NCBI RefSeq assembly: GCF_026745355.1
Contig: NC_079208.1
Coordinates: 16,886,935 to 16,950,934, forward strand
Direction: 5' to 3'
Source of the DNA: Beta vulgaris subsp. vulgaris
Lineage: Eukaryota; Streptophyta; Magnoliopsida; Caryophyllales; Amaranthaceae
Length of the DNA: 64,000 nucleotides
Under the pieces are notes generated by a model. The model was given only the letters and a program-made list of their open reading frames with translations. It was not told the origin of the DNA and ran no database searches. This document shows, piece after piece, positions 35,370 through 47,102 of this stretch; the stretch's first letter is position 1, and each line of letters begins with the position of its first letter. Position numbers and translations under genes: made by a program.

Positions 35370-36506
35370 ATGGCTGCTAATCTAGGAAACTATTTTAACC
35401 CCATCGTTCTGACTGACGTTGAAGCCGACGACCGTCATCCACCCATTGACCATAGGGAGTATGAAGAACTGCATTGGATAATGCGTTGTATTTTGAGGAA
35501 AGAATTTGCTAGGGATGATGAAGTCATCATAGAGATGGACCGTGCTAGAGGTACTACTAGGGAGGATATTTATGATGCATGTATGAGGATTGAATCCGAC
35601 CCTGAAGAGGACGAAGACACCATACCCAGTGGCGGATCTTGGCCAATTACTTTACAGGGGCCGAATAGATAAATTAAAAGTTAAACTACAAAATTTTAAA
35701 TAATGAACAAAAACACTAGTACCTGTAAAAAAAAAAAAAAAACACTAGTAGAAGCGCATCAAAATTTAAATATACTATTATCAATGGCTACAAATAAGTA
35801 GTAGCTAACATTGTTCTAAATCTAAATCCTTAAATTTAAAGCAGTTTTGTCAATTTATATGTTTGAACATTATCAAATCTTCAAAAAATTGAAAAAATAG
35901 CTTATATCAAGAACCAAATTGATTTTTAAAAAATTGAAGGAAGGGTTCATTAGTGACTAAATCAAGAACCAAATTGATTTATCAAAACACACAAATAGAA
36001 AATGTAAGGTATATATACTTTTTTATGATTATTAGGAATAATTCGTGAAAAAAGAGTACTTATTATAGTGGGAGAAAAAAGGAAAAAAAAGATAATAACA
36101 AAAAATGGTCAAAGATAATAGGGAGAAAAAAAAAGGTTTACCTCAAAAAAAAGAGAAAAGGTCTTCAAAATAAAGGAAGAAGAGGATTTGAGAACTACAA
36201 AACAATACTGCCAGGGAGGATCGAACACGCATGATGTTGTGCATCTACATCCAGTTGCCACCACCATGCCAAACTTAGATATCATGTGTGAATTGAGTAA
36301 TATTATCTGATATAGCTAAGGGGGGCCAGGCCCCCACCGACCCTAACCATAATCCGCCACTGACCATACCTATTACAAGATCTAAACTTCAGAGGAAGTT
36401 CATCGATTACTATGAGGATGAAGAAGAGGATGAAGCTAGTGATGACACCTTCATACCTGAGCAATATAAGAAAGACAAGGATAAGGATGGCAATGAAGTG
36501 CCATAG
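35370..36506 (+). pseudogene. Extra acidic ORF between PBS and gag, split by a hAT element
   Basis: An ATG at 35370 opens a frame rich in Asp and Glu (EADDRHPPIDHREYEELHWI, ESDPEEDEDTIP). It is interrupted at 35626 by the hAT element 35627-36362. Without the insertion the frame continues from 36371 (RKFIDYYEDEEEDEASDD) to TAG 36504-36506. It is about 130 codons in total. It lies in the leader of the Tekay element, upstream of gag, where typical chromoviruses have no gene. It has no zinc knuckle and no known domain. It could be an accessory ORF or an N-terminal Gag-like exon. Confidence 0.45.
35627..36362. mobile_element. Non-autonomous hAT element, TSD ACCATACC
   Basis: The termini are CAGTGGCGGATC and ATCCGCCACTG (inverted). 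The perfect 8-bp target duplication ACCATACC lies at 35619-35626 and 36363-36370. Length 736 bp, no transposase. An 8-bp TSD and CAG-type ends are hAT features. Confidence 0.92.
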
Positions 36507-36990
36507 GTTATATATATACTTATATACTTTTTTTTTACATATAGATATACATAGGGTTTTAGTTATAAGAATAATGTTGGATATGTGCCAACAAGACAAA
36601 GGTGTTTTATAGAGTTACCATTTTAGGAAAAATATAGATACTAGTGTGTTATTTTATTTCACATTTTTTTCCCTTCTATGGAAGAATAAAAATATAGTTT
36701 ATTTTATTAGAGGAGTAAGAATTTATTTTTGGGCATGTAATGGGAAATATTTTTTATTATTTATTTTCATTATGTGATTATATTTTCTTGCTCAATTCAT
36801 TTCATGTTGATACGAATTGATTTACGTGAATAATTATGTGTATATTAGAGAACATTTCATATTGAAACTTAGTGAAATTGTATGTTGATGCGATCTTTAA
36901 TGATCAAATCAAGTATTGCCTTGCTTAGATGACTATATAAGTTTTCTGGAACCTGAGTAGAATTATATTACTTTCAGGTCCCGAAGTAGA

Positions 36991-38790
36991 ATGGCTAACA
37001 ATACTGAACTAGTTGATGCTCTTCGCCTCTTGGCGGAAAAACTGAACCAGGATAAGGTCGAACGTCCAGAGACTGCTGGAGAGATGTTCGAAAGACTGGC
37101 CAAAGTGAAACCACCTTATTTTAAGGGACAAGCTGACCCTACCTTCCTAGAAAACTGGATTAGGGAATTTGAGAAGTTATTTGAGGTAGTGAATTGCCCT
37201 GCTAATATGAGAGTAGGCCAGGCTGTTTTATACCTAAAGGATGAGGCCGATTTGTGGTGGAGAGAAAACGGGGCTAGATTGAGTGCTGCTGAGGGATTTA
37301 ATTGGGAAGCCTTTGTGGTTGTGCTGAGAGGAAAGTTTTACCCCGCCTTCATGAGAAAACAGAAAGCTCAAGAGTTTATCAACCTTAGGATGGATAGTAT
37401 GACCATCTCTGAATATTACAGTAAATTCATAACCTTGTCTAGGTTTGCACCTGAGGTGGTAGCTACTGAGGAACTTAAGGCTCAGAGGTTCGAGCAAGGA
37501 TTGACTGATGAAATGCAGTTGGGTTTAGGGGGTGAAACCTTTACATCTTTAGATGTGGTGTATGGAAGAGCTTCTCATATCTATGGGTTGCAATTGATAA
37601 GGGATAAGAAGGCTGGAATAGTTGGTGAAAAGAGAAAAGAGGTTAGTACTGGGGGAAACCAAAGTAATTATAGGAAAAACCGGAATGGAAATGGGAATTT
37701 CCAAGGAAGAACCAACCAGGACAACCGTTAGAGGTGTAAGTGGATTGGACTGGATTGGACTTTGCCAAATCCAAATCCAGTCCAAAGTTTTTTGGACTCG
37801 AGAAATTGAGTCCAAGTCCGATCCAAATATTTTTTGAGTCCAGTCCGATAATTTTTTTTTAAGTCCGAATCCAATCCAGTCCAGTCCGATTATTATATCT
37901 TTTTTTTCCGATTTAGATTCAATGATTCACAACGTTTTTTTGAGATGCTTGAGCATTTGACATCTGATTCAATTATCAATATCCACAAATTAGATTGAAA
38001 GCTTAAATTAAAGTAAAATACTATGAATAAAAAGTTGAATTAGATGCTTACCTTGATCTAAGTTGAGAGGAAGCAAATAGAATGACAATTAATCTGAGGG
38101 AAAAATACAAAATGCAAGAGTCGAGATAGCGAGGTAGAAAGAAAATGAACAGTAAGAGGAAGTGAGTAGTAAGGACTGAGGAGTGAAGTGAGATAGAATC
38201 AGTCGGCTACTAGCCTACTACTGCAGACCTGCAGTACTGCTAGTATAATTTACTTATTTAACAAATGGAGCTAAGTGCAATAGTCTGGCGCCAAGTAAAA
38301 TTGTCTGGCGCCAGTTGAAATATTTAGAGAGGGAAGGTTGAAAACTCCAAAATTTTGAAAATAAAATCAATTTTTTTTTAATATATACATTTTATATGTA
38401 TTAAATACATATTATATATAAAAATATTTTTGGACTGGACTGGACTTATTGGACTCCAAAAGGATGAGTCCAAATCCAGTCCAAAAATATTTGGACTCGA
38501 AAATTTGAATCCGAGTCCAGTCCGAAAAATTTTCAGTCCAGTCCAATCCGACAAGTTTGGACTGGACTGGATTGGACTCTGGACTTTTCGTAGTCCGCTT
38601 ACACCCCTAACAACCGTAGTCAGGGTAGACCTGATAGGGTTTACCATTGCAAGAAATGCAACAAAAATCATCCTGGGAGGGATTGCAAGGGAGACTTAGT
38701 GACCTGTAACTATAGCCAGAAGAAGGGACATAGCGAGTATGAGTGCTTCTCCAAGCACGGGAAAGATTTGAAGACACAGGGGAATGGTAA
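36991..38790 (+). pseudogene. Tekay gag, split by a hAT element
   Basis: The ATG at 36991 opens a typical chromovirus Gag. The capsid-like region includes PPYFKGQADPTFLENWIREF, ADLWWRENG, FYPAFMRKQKAQEF and LSRFAPEVVATEELKAQRF. The frame is cut at 37728 by the hAT element 37729-38609 and resumes at 38618. The nucleocapsid part follows with two zinc-knuckle-like motifs, CKKCNKNHPGRDC and CNYSQKKGHSEYEC. In the second, a Ser (codon 38714-38716) stands where the second Cys of a CCHC knuckle is expected. Frame after the insertion leads into protease and RT. Confidence 0.85.
37729..38609. mobile_element. Non-autonomous hAT element inside gag, TSD ACAACCGT
   Basis: The ends TAGAGGTGTAAG and CTTACACCCCTA are inverted with one mismatch. 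The 8-bp target duplication ACAACCGT is perfect (37721-37728 and 38610-38617). Both subterminal regions are packed with GGACTGGACT/AATCCAGTCC motifs in opposite orientation. Length 881 bp, no transposase. Confidence 0.93.
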
Positions 38791-39675
38791 TCAGGCTAGA
38801 TCAGGGTCCAATCAGATAGGAAACCAGGGTCCTAAGCCTGTAGGTCAGAATAACCAAGGAAACCACAGTAGGCCTGCTAATGAAAATCCTACCCAGAACA
38901 AGCCTGCGGGAAAAGTGTTCGTGATGAGTCATAGCGAAGCAGAGAGATCCGCTGATGTGGTCACTGGTAATTTCTCTATTAATTCAGTTTTCGTTAAAAC
39001 GTTATTTGATTCGGGGGCGACCTATTCTTTTATTTCGTCTTCTGTTCTAAAGAGTCTGGGGTTAGTAGAATATGAATCAATTGACTTGTCTATCAGTATT
39101 CCTACTGGGGAAGTCGTAAAGTGTACTAAGTTGTTCAAGAACCTGCCTTTGAAGATAGGAGGGAGTGTCTTTCCATCCGATCTAATTAAGTTTAACTTAG
39201 GAGACTTAGATGTGATTCTTAGGATGAATTGGTTGAGTCATTATAAGGCCAGGATTGATTGTGAAGTTCAAAAGATAGTATTGAGAAACCCTTCGGGAAA
39301 ATTGACCTCATATAGACGATTTGGGAAACCCAAAAAGTTTGGAGTGATCTCTGCCATGCAAGTGCAAAAGTTGATGAGAAAGGGGTGTGAGCTATTTTGT
39401 AGCGTGCAAGATGTGAGTAAGGAAGCTGAATTAAAACTTGAGGATGTTCCAATAGTGAATGAGTTTATGGACGTATTTCCGAGTGAAATTTCAGGTATGC
39501 CGCCTGCAAGAGCCGTTGAGTTGACCATAGACTTAGTTCCTGGAACTGCACCTACATCTAAGGCACCTTATAGAATGGCACCTCCTGAGATGAGTGAGTT
39601 AAAGACGCAATTGCAAGAACTTTTGGATAAAGGTTATATAAGACCTAGTGCATCGCCTTGGGGAGCTCCTGTATT
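38791..39675 (+). pseudogene. Tekay protease and start of reverse transcriptase (truncated)
   Basis: Following the nucleocapsid, the frame contains the retropepsin active site FDSGATYSFIS (about 39006-39038), a DVILRMNWLSHYKARIDCE segment (Arg where Gly-Met-Asp-Trp is usual) and the entry to RT: VNEFMDVFPSEISGMPP, APYRMAPPEMSELKTQLQEL and YIRPSASPWGAPVL. It stops abruptly where RT normally continues to its first catalytic motifs. From about 39668 the sequence belongs to another retrotransposon lineage. Confidence 0.88.
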
Positions 39676-42600
39676 AGTAATTGCTTGTTGAAGCGGGTGT
39701 TAGTCGATGGGGGCAGCTCGACCAACATTATATTTAAAAGTTCCCTCGAAGGTATGGGTTTGTGTGATAAAGATATTACTAAAAAGTCTACTATTTTGGT
39801 AGGATTCGGTGGAGAGGCCCAACATACTATCGGAGAGGTCACATTACCAACGCTAGCCAAAGGCGTCAACCCAGATTCAACGTTGTGGATTGCCCGTCCG
39901 CGTAAAACATCATTCTCGGCACTCCATGGATACACAAGAAGAAGGCTGTCCCTTCAACTTACCATCAGTCGTTGAAGTTTTCGACCAAGTGGGGCGTCCA
40001 GGAAAAAAGGGCGATCAGAAATCTGCAAGAGAATGCTATAGTTCGTCGCTCAAACCCCCAAAAGCATCCATCTAGCAATTAAAGGATGTATCAGCGCCCG
40101 ACGCGCCCAGCGAGAAGGACGTGGATGAAGTGATGCTCGATCCATCCGTCCCCGATCGTGTCGTTCGAATCGGAGCGACGTTGTCGCAAGAAATACGAGG
40201 TAAGTTAGTTGATTTTTTAAAAGCTAACCAAGATTGTTTTACTTGGTCCCATGAGGATATGACAGGAATCAGTCCTGACGTCATCACGCATAAGCTCAAC
40301 GTCGACCCCGGTCACCAGCCCGTAAAACAGAAAAGACGCAAATTCACACCCGAAAGGAATCAAGTCATCAACAATGAGGTTCAAACGTTGATTGACACCG
40401 GAAAGATTCGTGAGGTAAAGTATCCAGATTGGTTAGCCAATGTCGTGGTGGTCAGCAAAAAGAACGGGAAGTGGAGAGTCTGCATCGACTTCACAGATTT
40501 AAACAAAGCGTGTCCCAAGGATCCATTCCCTCTCCCTCATATAGATGCAATGGTCGACGCGACGGCAGGTCACGAGCTTTTAACATTCATGGATGCATAC
40601 TCCGGGTACAACCAAATATTGATGCATCCGGATGATCAGGAAAAGACCGCGTTTGTCACTGATAAAGGTATATATTGTTATAAGGTTATGCCTTTTGGTT
40701 TGAAAAATGCAGGTGCCACCTATCAGCGATTGGTCAACCAAATGTTAGAAGACCAACTGGGCGACACCATGGAAGTATATATAGACGATATGCTCGTCAA
40801 ATCCAAGCGAGCAGACGATCACATCCAGCATCTGTCGGAGGCTTTTGATGTCCTGCGAAGGTATGGCATGAAATTAAATCCCACTAAGTGCACATTTGGA
40901 GTGTCTGCAGGAAAGTTCTTAGGGTACGTCATTACGCAACGAGGAATTGAAGCCAGCCCGGATCAAATAAAAGCCATCATTAACATTCAATCTCCACGAA
41001 GCGTCAAGGAGGTGCAAAAGTTGACCGGTCGTGTAGCCGCGCTGAATCGTTTCATATCCCGGTCGTCTGAAAAATGCCATCGATTTTATGACGTCCTAAG
41101 AAAGAATAAGGGCTTCGACTGGTCGCAACAACACGAAGACGCTGCAGAAACTTAAAAGCTACTTAGCGTCACCGCCATTGTTGTCGAAGCCAAATATCGG
41201 AGAGACGTTGCAGCTCTATCTCGCGGTAAGCAATGTGTCCGTCATTGTTGTCCTGACGCGGGAAGCGGAAAGCTAAGAACTACCAATCTACTATGTCAGT
41301 AAGTCTCTGCTAGACGCGGAGACCAGGTATTCTTCATTAGAGAAGCTCATTTTAGCCATAGTCGTAGCTGTTAAAAAGCTTAGGCACTATTTTGAAACAC
41401 ATATTGTTATCGTTATGACTAACTATCCTATCAAGTCTGTCTTGCGACACCCAGAACTGACAGGACGCATGAGAAAGTGGGCAATAGCACTCAGTGCGTA
41501 CGACATCCAGTTTCATCCAAGAACAGCTATCAAGTCACAAGATTTGGCAGATCTTGTGGCAGACTTTAGCCCCGAGCTAGAAAATCTTGCGGACGACGAA
41601 GCCGCAAAGATTAATCAAGTAAACGACAACTCTTGGATACTGTTTGTTGATGGATCTTCTAACATTCGTGGTGCAGGTCTGGGCATCGTGCTAAAGTCGC
41701 CACAAGGGGGAAAGATAGTACGGGCCATTTGCTGTGAATTTACAGCGACGAATAACGAAGCCGAGTACGAGGCGCTCATAGCAGGAATGACGTTAGCAGA
41801 AGACATGGGAGCAAAAGCATTGAAAGTCTTTAGCGATTCACTGCTGATAGTCAGCCAAGTCAAGGGCGAATTCGCGGCAAAGGACTCTAAAATGGCCATG
41901 TATTTAGAAATAGATCAGCGTAAAAGTAAAGTGTTTAATTCATTTGACATTTTGCAGATACCTAGGGACCAGAATACGCAAGCGGATGCATTGGCCAATC
42001 TCAAATCTTCTTTAAGGGACGTTTCATTTACGTCCGTCCATATAGTTCATTTGACAAATCCTGCTATCGTTAGGAGCGTTGGGGACGCTGTCACGACGAC
42101 GTTTGAACAGCTTCAAGACAACCATGAGGTCGTCAGTAACATCGGTAATCTCGCATCTGAGAGCGACCCTGACGCCGAGGAGGTAAGTATCAGTTGGACA
42201 AAACTGCTTTATGATTTCCTTGCTAACGAAGTACTTCCAACAGATAAGGCAGAGGCACGCAGACTTCGGTTTAAAGCGTCGCGATACATACTCATTCAAG
42301 GAGTACTGTTCAAAAAAATCCGTCGTAGGCCCCTACTTACGTTGTTTGGAAAAGGATCAGTGGGAGCAAGTCCTGAAGGACATGCATGAAGGCACTTGTG
42401 GAAATCATTCAGGAGGACGCAGCTTATCCAACAGAGTGTTGCGCATGGGATACTATTGGCCAACGATGAATAAAGACGCAATAAGGTATGTCGCCAAATG
42501 CGATAGTTGTCAACGACACGCAGGTATGACGCATAAACCTTGTGAAGTTTTGCATCCTACTCTAACACCTTGGCCTTTCATGAAATGGGGCATGGACATA

Positions 42601-43429
42601 GTTGGCAAATTACCTCCAGCCCCAGGCAAAAAGGTCTTTATGTTGGCACTAACTGACTACTTTTCTAAGTGGATTGAAGCAGAATCTTTTCAACAGGTAC
42701 GCGATAAGGAGGTGATTTCTTTTATATATACTAACATTATTTGCAGGTTTGGTGTTCCGTCTGAGATAGTATGCGACAATGGGTCGCAGTTCATTAGCAA
42801 CGAGACAAGACGTTTCTGCGACGAGTGGAGCATAACGTTGTTAACGTCAACGCCCAGGTATCCGCAAGTCAATGGACAGGCTGAGTCCAGTAATACGACG
42901 ATCATTGACTCTTTGAAAAAACGACTCACAGCCTTGAAGGGTAAATGGGAGGAGGCGTTGCCTTCCATCTTATGGGATAATCGCACGACACCGCGCACTG
43001 CGACTGGACAAACACCGTTCTCACTAGTATATGGTTGCGAGGCTGTCCTGCCTTCAAAAGTGAGCGTCCCGATTGCGAGGTGTAGTTTAGTGACGGAGCA
43101 ACAAAACTGTGATGAACTTCTGAACGACTGATACCATTAAAGAATTGCGCGAGACAGTGTTGGTTCGCATGGCGGCGCAGCAGCAAATAGTCGCAAGGAG
43201 TTTCAATAAAAACGTCCAAGCCAAATCCTTCGTTGAAGGTGATTGGGTCCTAAGGAAAGTATTTCAGAACACACAAGAGGCTAACGCTGGTAAGCTAGGA
43301 CAGAAGTGGGAGGGACCATACCAAATTAGTAAGGTGGTAGGCAACGGAGCCTACCAATTGGTCCGACGTGATGGAAGCTCCGTGCCACGTAGCTGGAATG
43401 CCACACACCTCAAACGATACTTCTTTTAA
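39668..43429 (+). pseudogene. Tat-lineage Ty3/gypsy pol (protease, RT, RNase H, second RNase H, integrase)
   Basis: The remnant begins inside the protease (KRVLVDGGSSTNIIF). RT (40121-41155) has KKNGKWRVCIDFTDLNKACP, MPFGLKNAGATYQRL and the catalytic YIDDMLVK. RNase H follows (41156-41600) with a frame change near 41150 and a stop near 41275. A second, archaeal-type RNase H (FVDGSSNIRGAGLGIVLKS, NNEAEYEALIAG, DSLLIVSQV; about 41640-42000) is the hallmark of the Tat lineage. Integrase (42290-43130) has the zinc-binding H/C residues (CGNHSGG, CDSCQRHAG), first Asp in MKWGMDIVGKLPP, second in VCDNGSQF and Glu in VNGQAESSN. The C-terminal part ends at TAA 43427-43429. Frame changes near 42310 and 43130 disable it. 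Confidence 0.93.
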
Positions 43430-43744
43430 GCTAAGTAATAAGCTTTGTTTTCCCATCGTTGCAAAAGAAAAAAAAAACAAAAAAAAGAGAGATATAGATA
43501 GATGATAATGCCATTATATCTGTGTCGCTAGCTTCTAGCGACCATAGTGTTCTCTCACTGGGTATTGTTGAATTTCAGGGAAGTTGTTCCCGTCCATCTC
43601 GTTAACGTTCCGACGATTTTTCACAAGACATCAGGCAGATTTACATTTTACTATCATATAAAATCTTTTGGTCCACTATTGCCTCAGCTGACACTATGAC
43701 AGGGGGTGATGACATTTCATCTATCTCTCTGACAAACATTTGAG
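43430..43744 (+). other. Tat element 3' spacer after pol
   Basis: Non-coding, with an A-rich tract at 43469-43486. It leads into the inserted G-rich block. No gene. Confidence 0.5.
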
Positions 43745-44220
43745 AATAATGAATTGGAAGATATTTGCAAAAAAACAAAAATCACTGCAGTTCATCAGAA
43801 CACTTTTAACCCATTTGAGAATATTAAGTAAATTCTCACAGAACCTAGCGGTGGTGGGTCACTATTTGGAATTCGACGGGGGTGGTGGAGGTGGGGAGGG
43901 GGAATTCGACGGGGGTGGTGGGGGAAGGGTAGGGGGAGGAGGGGTGGGGGCTGCGTGGGTGGGGGAGGGGTGGTTGGATGGTTAAGGTAGGGGTGAGGTG
44001 TTAGGAGGTTAGGATTAGGGTTCAAGGGTTAGGGTTAGATGGTTAATTAGGATTAAAGGGTTAATTAGGGTTAATGACTAACGGAAACTTAACACCGTTA
44101 GTCATTAAGGGCATTTTGTGAATTTTATTGAAATCTTAGGGGTACCTGGTGCATTTTTTTAAAATTAGGGGTACCCCATGAATTTTGAAAAACCACAGGG
44201 GTACCTGGTGAAAAAACCCT
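43745..44220. repeat. Inserted G-rich/hairpin block
   Basis: The segment combines a 100-bp G-rich tract (43877-43975), degenerate GGGTTAGGGTTAG-like units (43980-44070), a perfect 14-bp inverted repeat (TTAATGACTAACGG at 44071-44084 and its complement at 44095-44108) and three copies of an AGGGGTACC(T/C) phrase (44139-44210). It is probably a MITE-like insertion, but termini and TSD could not be fixed. Confidence 0.45.
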
Positions 44221-44246
44221 TTCCTATATGTATTCTAAAGTCATTT

Positions 44247-44370
44247 AGTCCAAACGTTACGTCTGAACGACCCAAGATGGCTTTTACTTAGTCCAAACGT
44301 TACGTCTGAACGACCAAAGATGGCTTTTACTAAGTCCAAACATTACGTCTGAACGACCAAAGATGGCTTA
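44247..44370 (+). repeat. 43-bp tandem repeat, three units
   Basis: Units start at 44247, 44290 and 44333, each AGTCCAAACGTTACGTCTGA followed by ACGACC(A/C)AAGATGGCTT. It lies between Tat pol and the antisense gene. Tandem repeats in this interval are known from Tat-lineage elements such as Retand. Confidence 0.9.
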
Positions 44371-44649
44371 CTGAGCGCCTGACCATCCTCTAGAAATGTC
44401 AGAATAACGACTGAGACACATACATGAGACATAAAGCAAGGACATAAGATCAACTTTGTTAAAATCCAAAAGCATCAACGTAATGGTCACCCCTGTAGGT
44501 GACCCAGAAAGTTCAAACGATAAAAAGTTATGGTCACCCCCATGGGTGACCCAAAAGTACAGTACAAACAGCCACTCCTTCGAGTGACCTATAAAAAACA
44601 GTTTGATTAAAGTTTAAGTAAAAGGGGCATGATATAAAGTGCCTAAAAA

Positions 44650-46606
44650 TTAAACGACAGGGGCCTCCTCAGCTTCCTTCTCCTCGGACGCTTCAGCTGG
44701 TAAGACAGTGGCTGGAGCCTCCTTCTCAGTTTTGGGGTCAGGGGGCACATCTGACGCTCTCAACCCGGCACAGGACGGGGGGTTTTCATCAACTTTTGAT
44801 GAAGAGTCCGCCGTCGCAGCCAAGTCCTCTTCGTCCATCAGATCGTTCATTGATCCCATGTACCGGAGGTACAGGTCAATATCCTTTGGCGGCGTCCACG
44901 ACGCCGTCTTCTTCATCAGGAACTGATACATTAATTTAGCCTGACCCTGGTTGTCACCTCAGCCTCAAGAAGGTCCAGCTCATTCTTCTGTGCGTCAATA
45001 CTTGCTTGGAGATTCTTGATCTCCTGACGCGAAGAGTCTTCCAGGTTAGTCGCCCTCTGCCTAGTCTCTTCCAGCTCCTCTCCGTTTTTCTTCAAAGTCT
45101 CCCCCATGTCCTCCATAGTCTTCTTGCAAGACTCCAATTCAGCGCCTTTGGACTTCGCGTCCAATTCAGCCTTCTCCATTCTCTGCTTCATGGACAGGTG
45201 ACCCTTCAGCAGAGACGAGATCTCCCTCTTAGCCATTAGGAGATGTTGAGAAGACTGCACAAGAAAATATAGGATATCTGTTATTCAAAAGTCGTAAGTC
45301 ATTATAGCATAGTGTTTCAAAGGGGAGAGCAAGTGTCTATACCTGGAATATGAGCTCTAGCCCATCTGACATCATGCGGGGGAGAGTATGGTCCTTGATC
45401 CTTTCCATTGCGCTAGGAAAGAGGAACCTGTCAGCTTCAGGCCATATGGACCTCTCCAACGACATGAAGTCGTTAGGGACGGTCACAGTATAAGAAGGCC
45501 CACTCTTGTCCGGAGGGGCCAGGAAGTCAGTTTTGCGCGTCTTAGACGCAACGTCATGCTCGTCGTCCAAGTGGACGACAACTGCTGTGTCTTTCTTCGT
45601 TGACGCTGACGACAGAGACGCAGCGTCGTTAGAGGACTCCCTCTTGCGTTTGCGCAGCATCTCAGCTAACGCTTTCCCGTCCAAACTCCCCCTAGGACCC
45701 GACTGCGATGAACCTATCCAAGAGTGTCTGAGTCAATAACACGAAACCCTTCCTTGGAAAGTCCTACTCAAAAATAAAAATAAGAGAGAATAGTTTGACT
45801 AACCAGATGCCATAGATGAACAACTGTCTTGAGAAGTAAATAAAATCCTTCTGAATTTCCTGTCTTCCTCTGGCACTTTCAAGAATTTGTCACAGAGACT
45901 CTGAGATTCGTCGCGATGCGACAGTAGTTTTGGGTTGAGACCTGCAGAAGAAACGATGTAAGAGTAGTGTTAACAACATGACGCAAACGTAAAAAGTCTG
46001 AAAATAAAACACACCTTCGGTGTTCCAGCCGCTAACCAAGGACGTCCCAGCTTCCCCTAGCGACGACCTCTTCACAAACACAAACCTGTTTTTCCAACCT
46101 CTGTCATTCGACTGTATTCCCCCGACCAGAGGCTCTAACCTCGCCTTTGCATGTAAGGCTATCCTATTTTTTGCTTTGACCCTAATCTCATAGTGTAACA
46201 GTAAGTCGTGGAGGATGAAGGCTTCTTCCCACGACGCCGTCACCCTGTCGATGACACTCAGAATCCTCCAGACTTGGGGCATAATTTGCGCAGGGCTGAT
46301 TTGGTAAATTTGCATCAGATCCCTTGCCAGGGGGGTGAAGGGAAGTCTAAGACCTATTTTGAAAGGATATTCGTAGAGCACCACCCATTTTTAGGGACAC
46401 GACTCTGGTGGTTCGTCAGACTCAACGTTCCTAATGACAGTACACTCGGGTAAACCCCCTAAATCTAAAAATCTTACCATGTCTTCTTCCGACATCGTTG
46501 ACAGTTCATCTTCGTTCTCACTCCTCTGTTCCATAACCTTGTCTTTCCCTTTCGATTTTTCTTGGTTTTTTACAAAAGTCCTAATGCTACGTCTGCTAGG
46601 TGTCAT
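44650..46606 (-). pseudogene. Antisense gene of Tat element 1 (gypsy-type transposon domain plus coiled coil)
   Basis: Pieces on minus, in order: 46606-46391 (start ATG 46606, acidic NEDELSTMSEEDMVRFLD), 46390-45890 (YEYPFKIGLRLPFTPLARDL, QIMPQVWRILSVIDR, WKNRFVFVKR), 45684-45337 (Ser/Lys/Asp-rich, a basic RKRKRESS patch), 45260-44931 (long coiled coil) and 44931-44650 (acidic tail). The second piece resembles the Pfam family called putative gypsy type transposon (Transposase_28), known as an accessory product of plant gypsy elements. An in-frame TAA at 46391-46393 separates the first two pieces, so this copy is probably dead. Intron edges were not fixed. Tat elements of several plants carry antisense ORFs between pol and the 3' LTR. 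Confidence 0.6.
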
Positions 46607-47102
46607 GAGAACAGTAGAAGAAGAGAAAGTAGAACGAATTAAAGGAAAAAACGAGCAAAAAAGTGCGAAATTACCTGGTGTCAACGATCGATTTTCCGGC
46701 GGAGAGAATAATGGAAGTTAAGGAAATTGCCTTACTTGAAGAGAGAGAAAGATTTAATGAAGTTGGAATAATAGTTGGGATCTTTAAACCGCCCAAGTTA
46801 TTTATGCTAACAAAGAGTAATCATGACAGTCGTGCCAACGGTTATAATTAAAACGGCTATTTAAAAACATGAAACTACCTTTTGTGTTTTGAGACCATTG
46901 GGTTACCAAGTATAACTGCCTAAACGGATTTTTACCCCTAATGTTTCTTTGGGAAATTTTTCTATAAATGACACGAGCGAGATTATTCTTGTGATTTTTG
47001 ATATCATGGTGATTTAGAAAGAATTTCGTTTGATTTATTGGTTTCTCTTAACAATTGTCTCATGGATTTTATGTTACCCCGATTCAACAATTGGGGGCAA
47101 AC

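Noticed and set aside
43980..44070. GGGTTAGGGTTAG-like stretch as interstitial telomere
   Set aside because: Units are irregular and do not match the plant telomere repeat TTTAGGG in phase.
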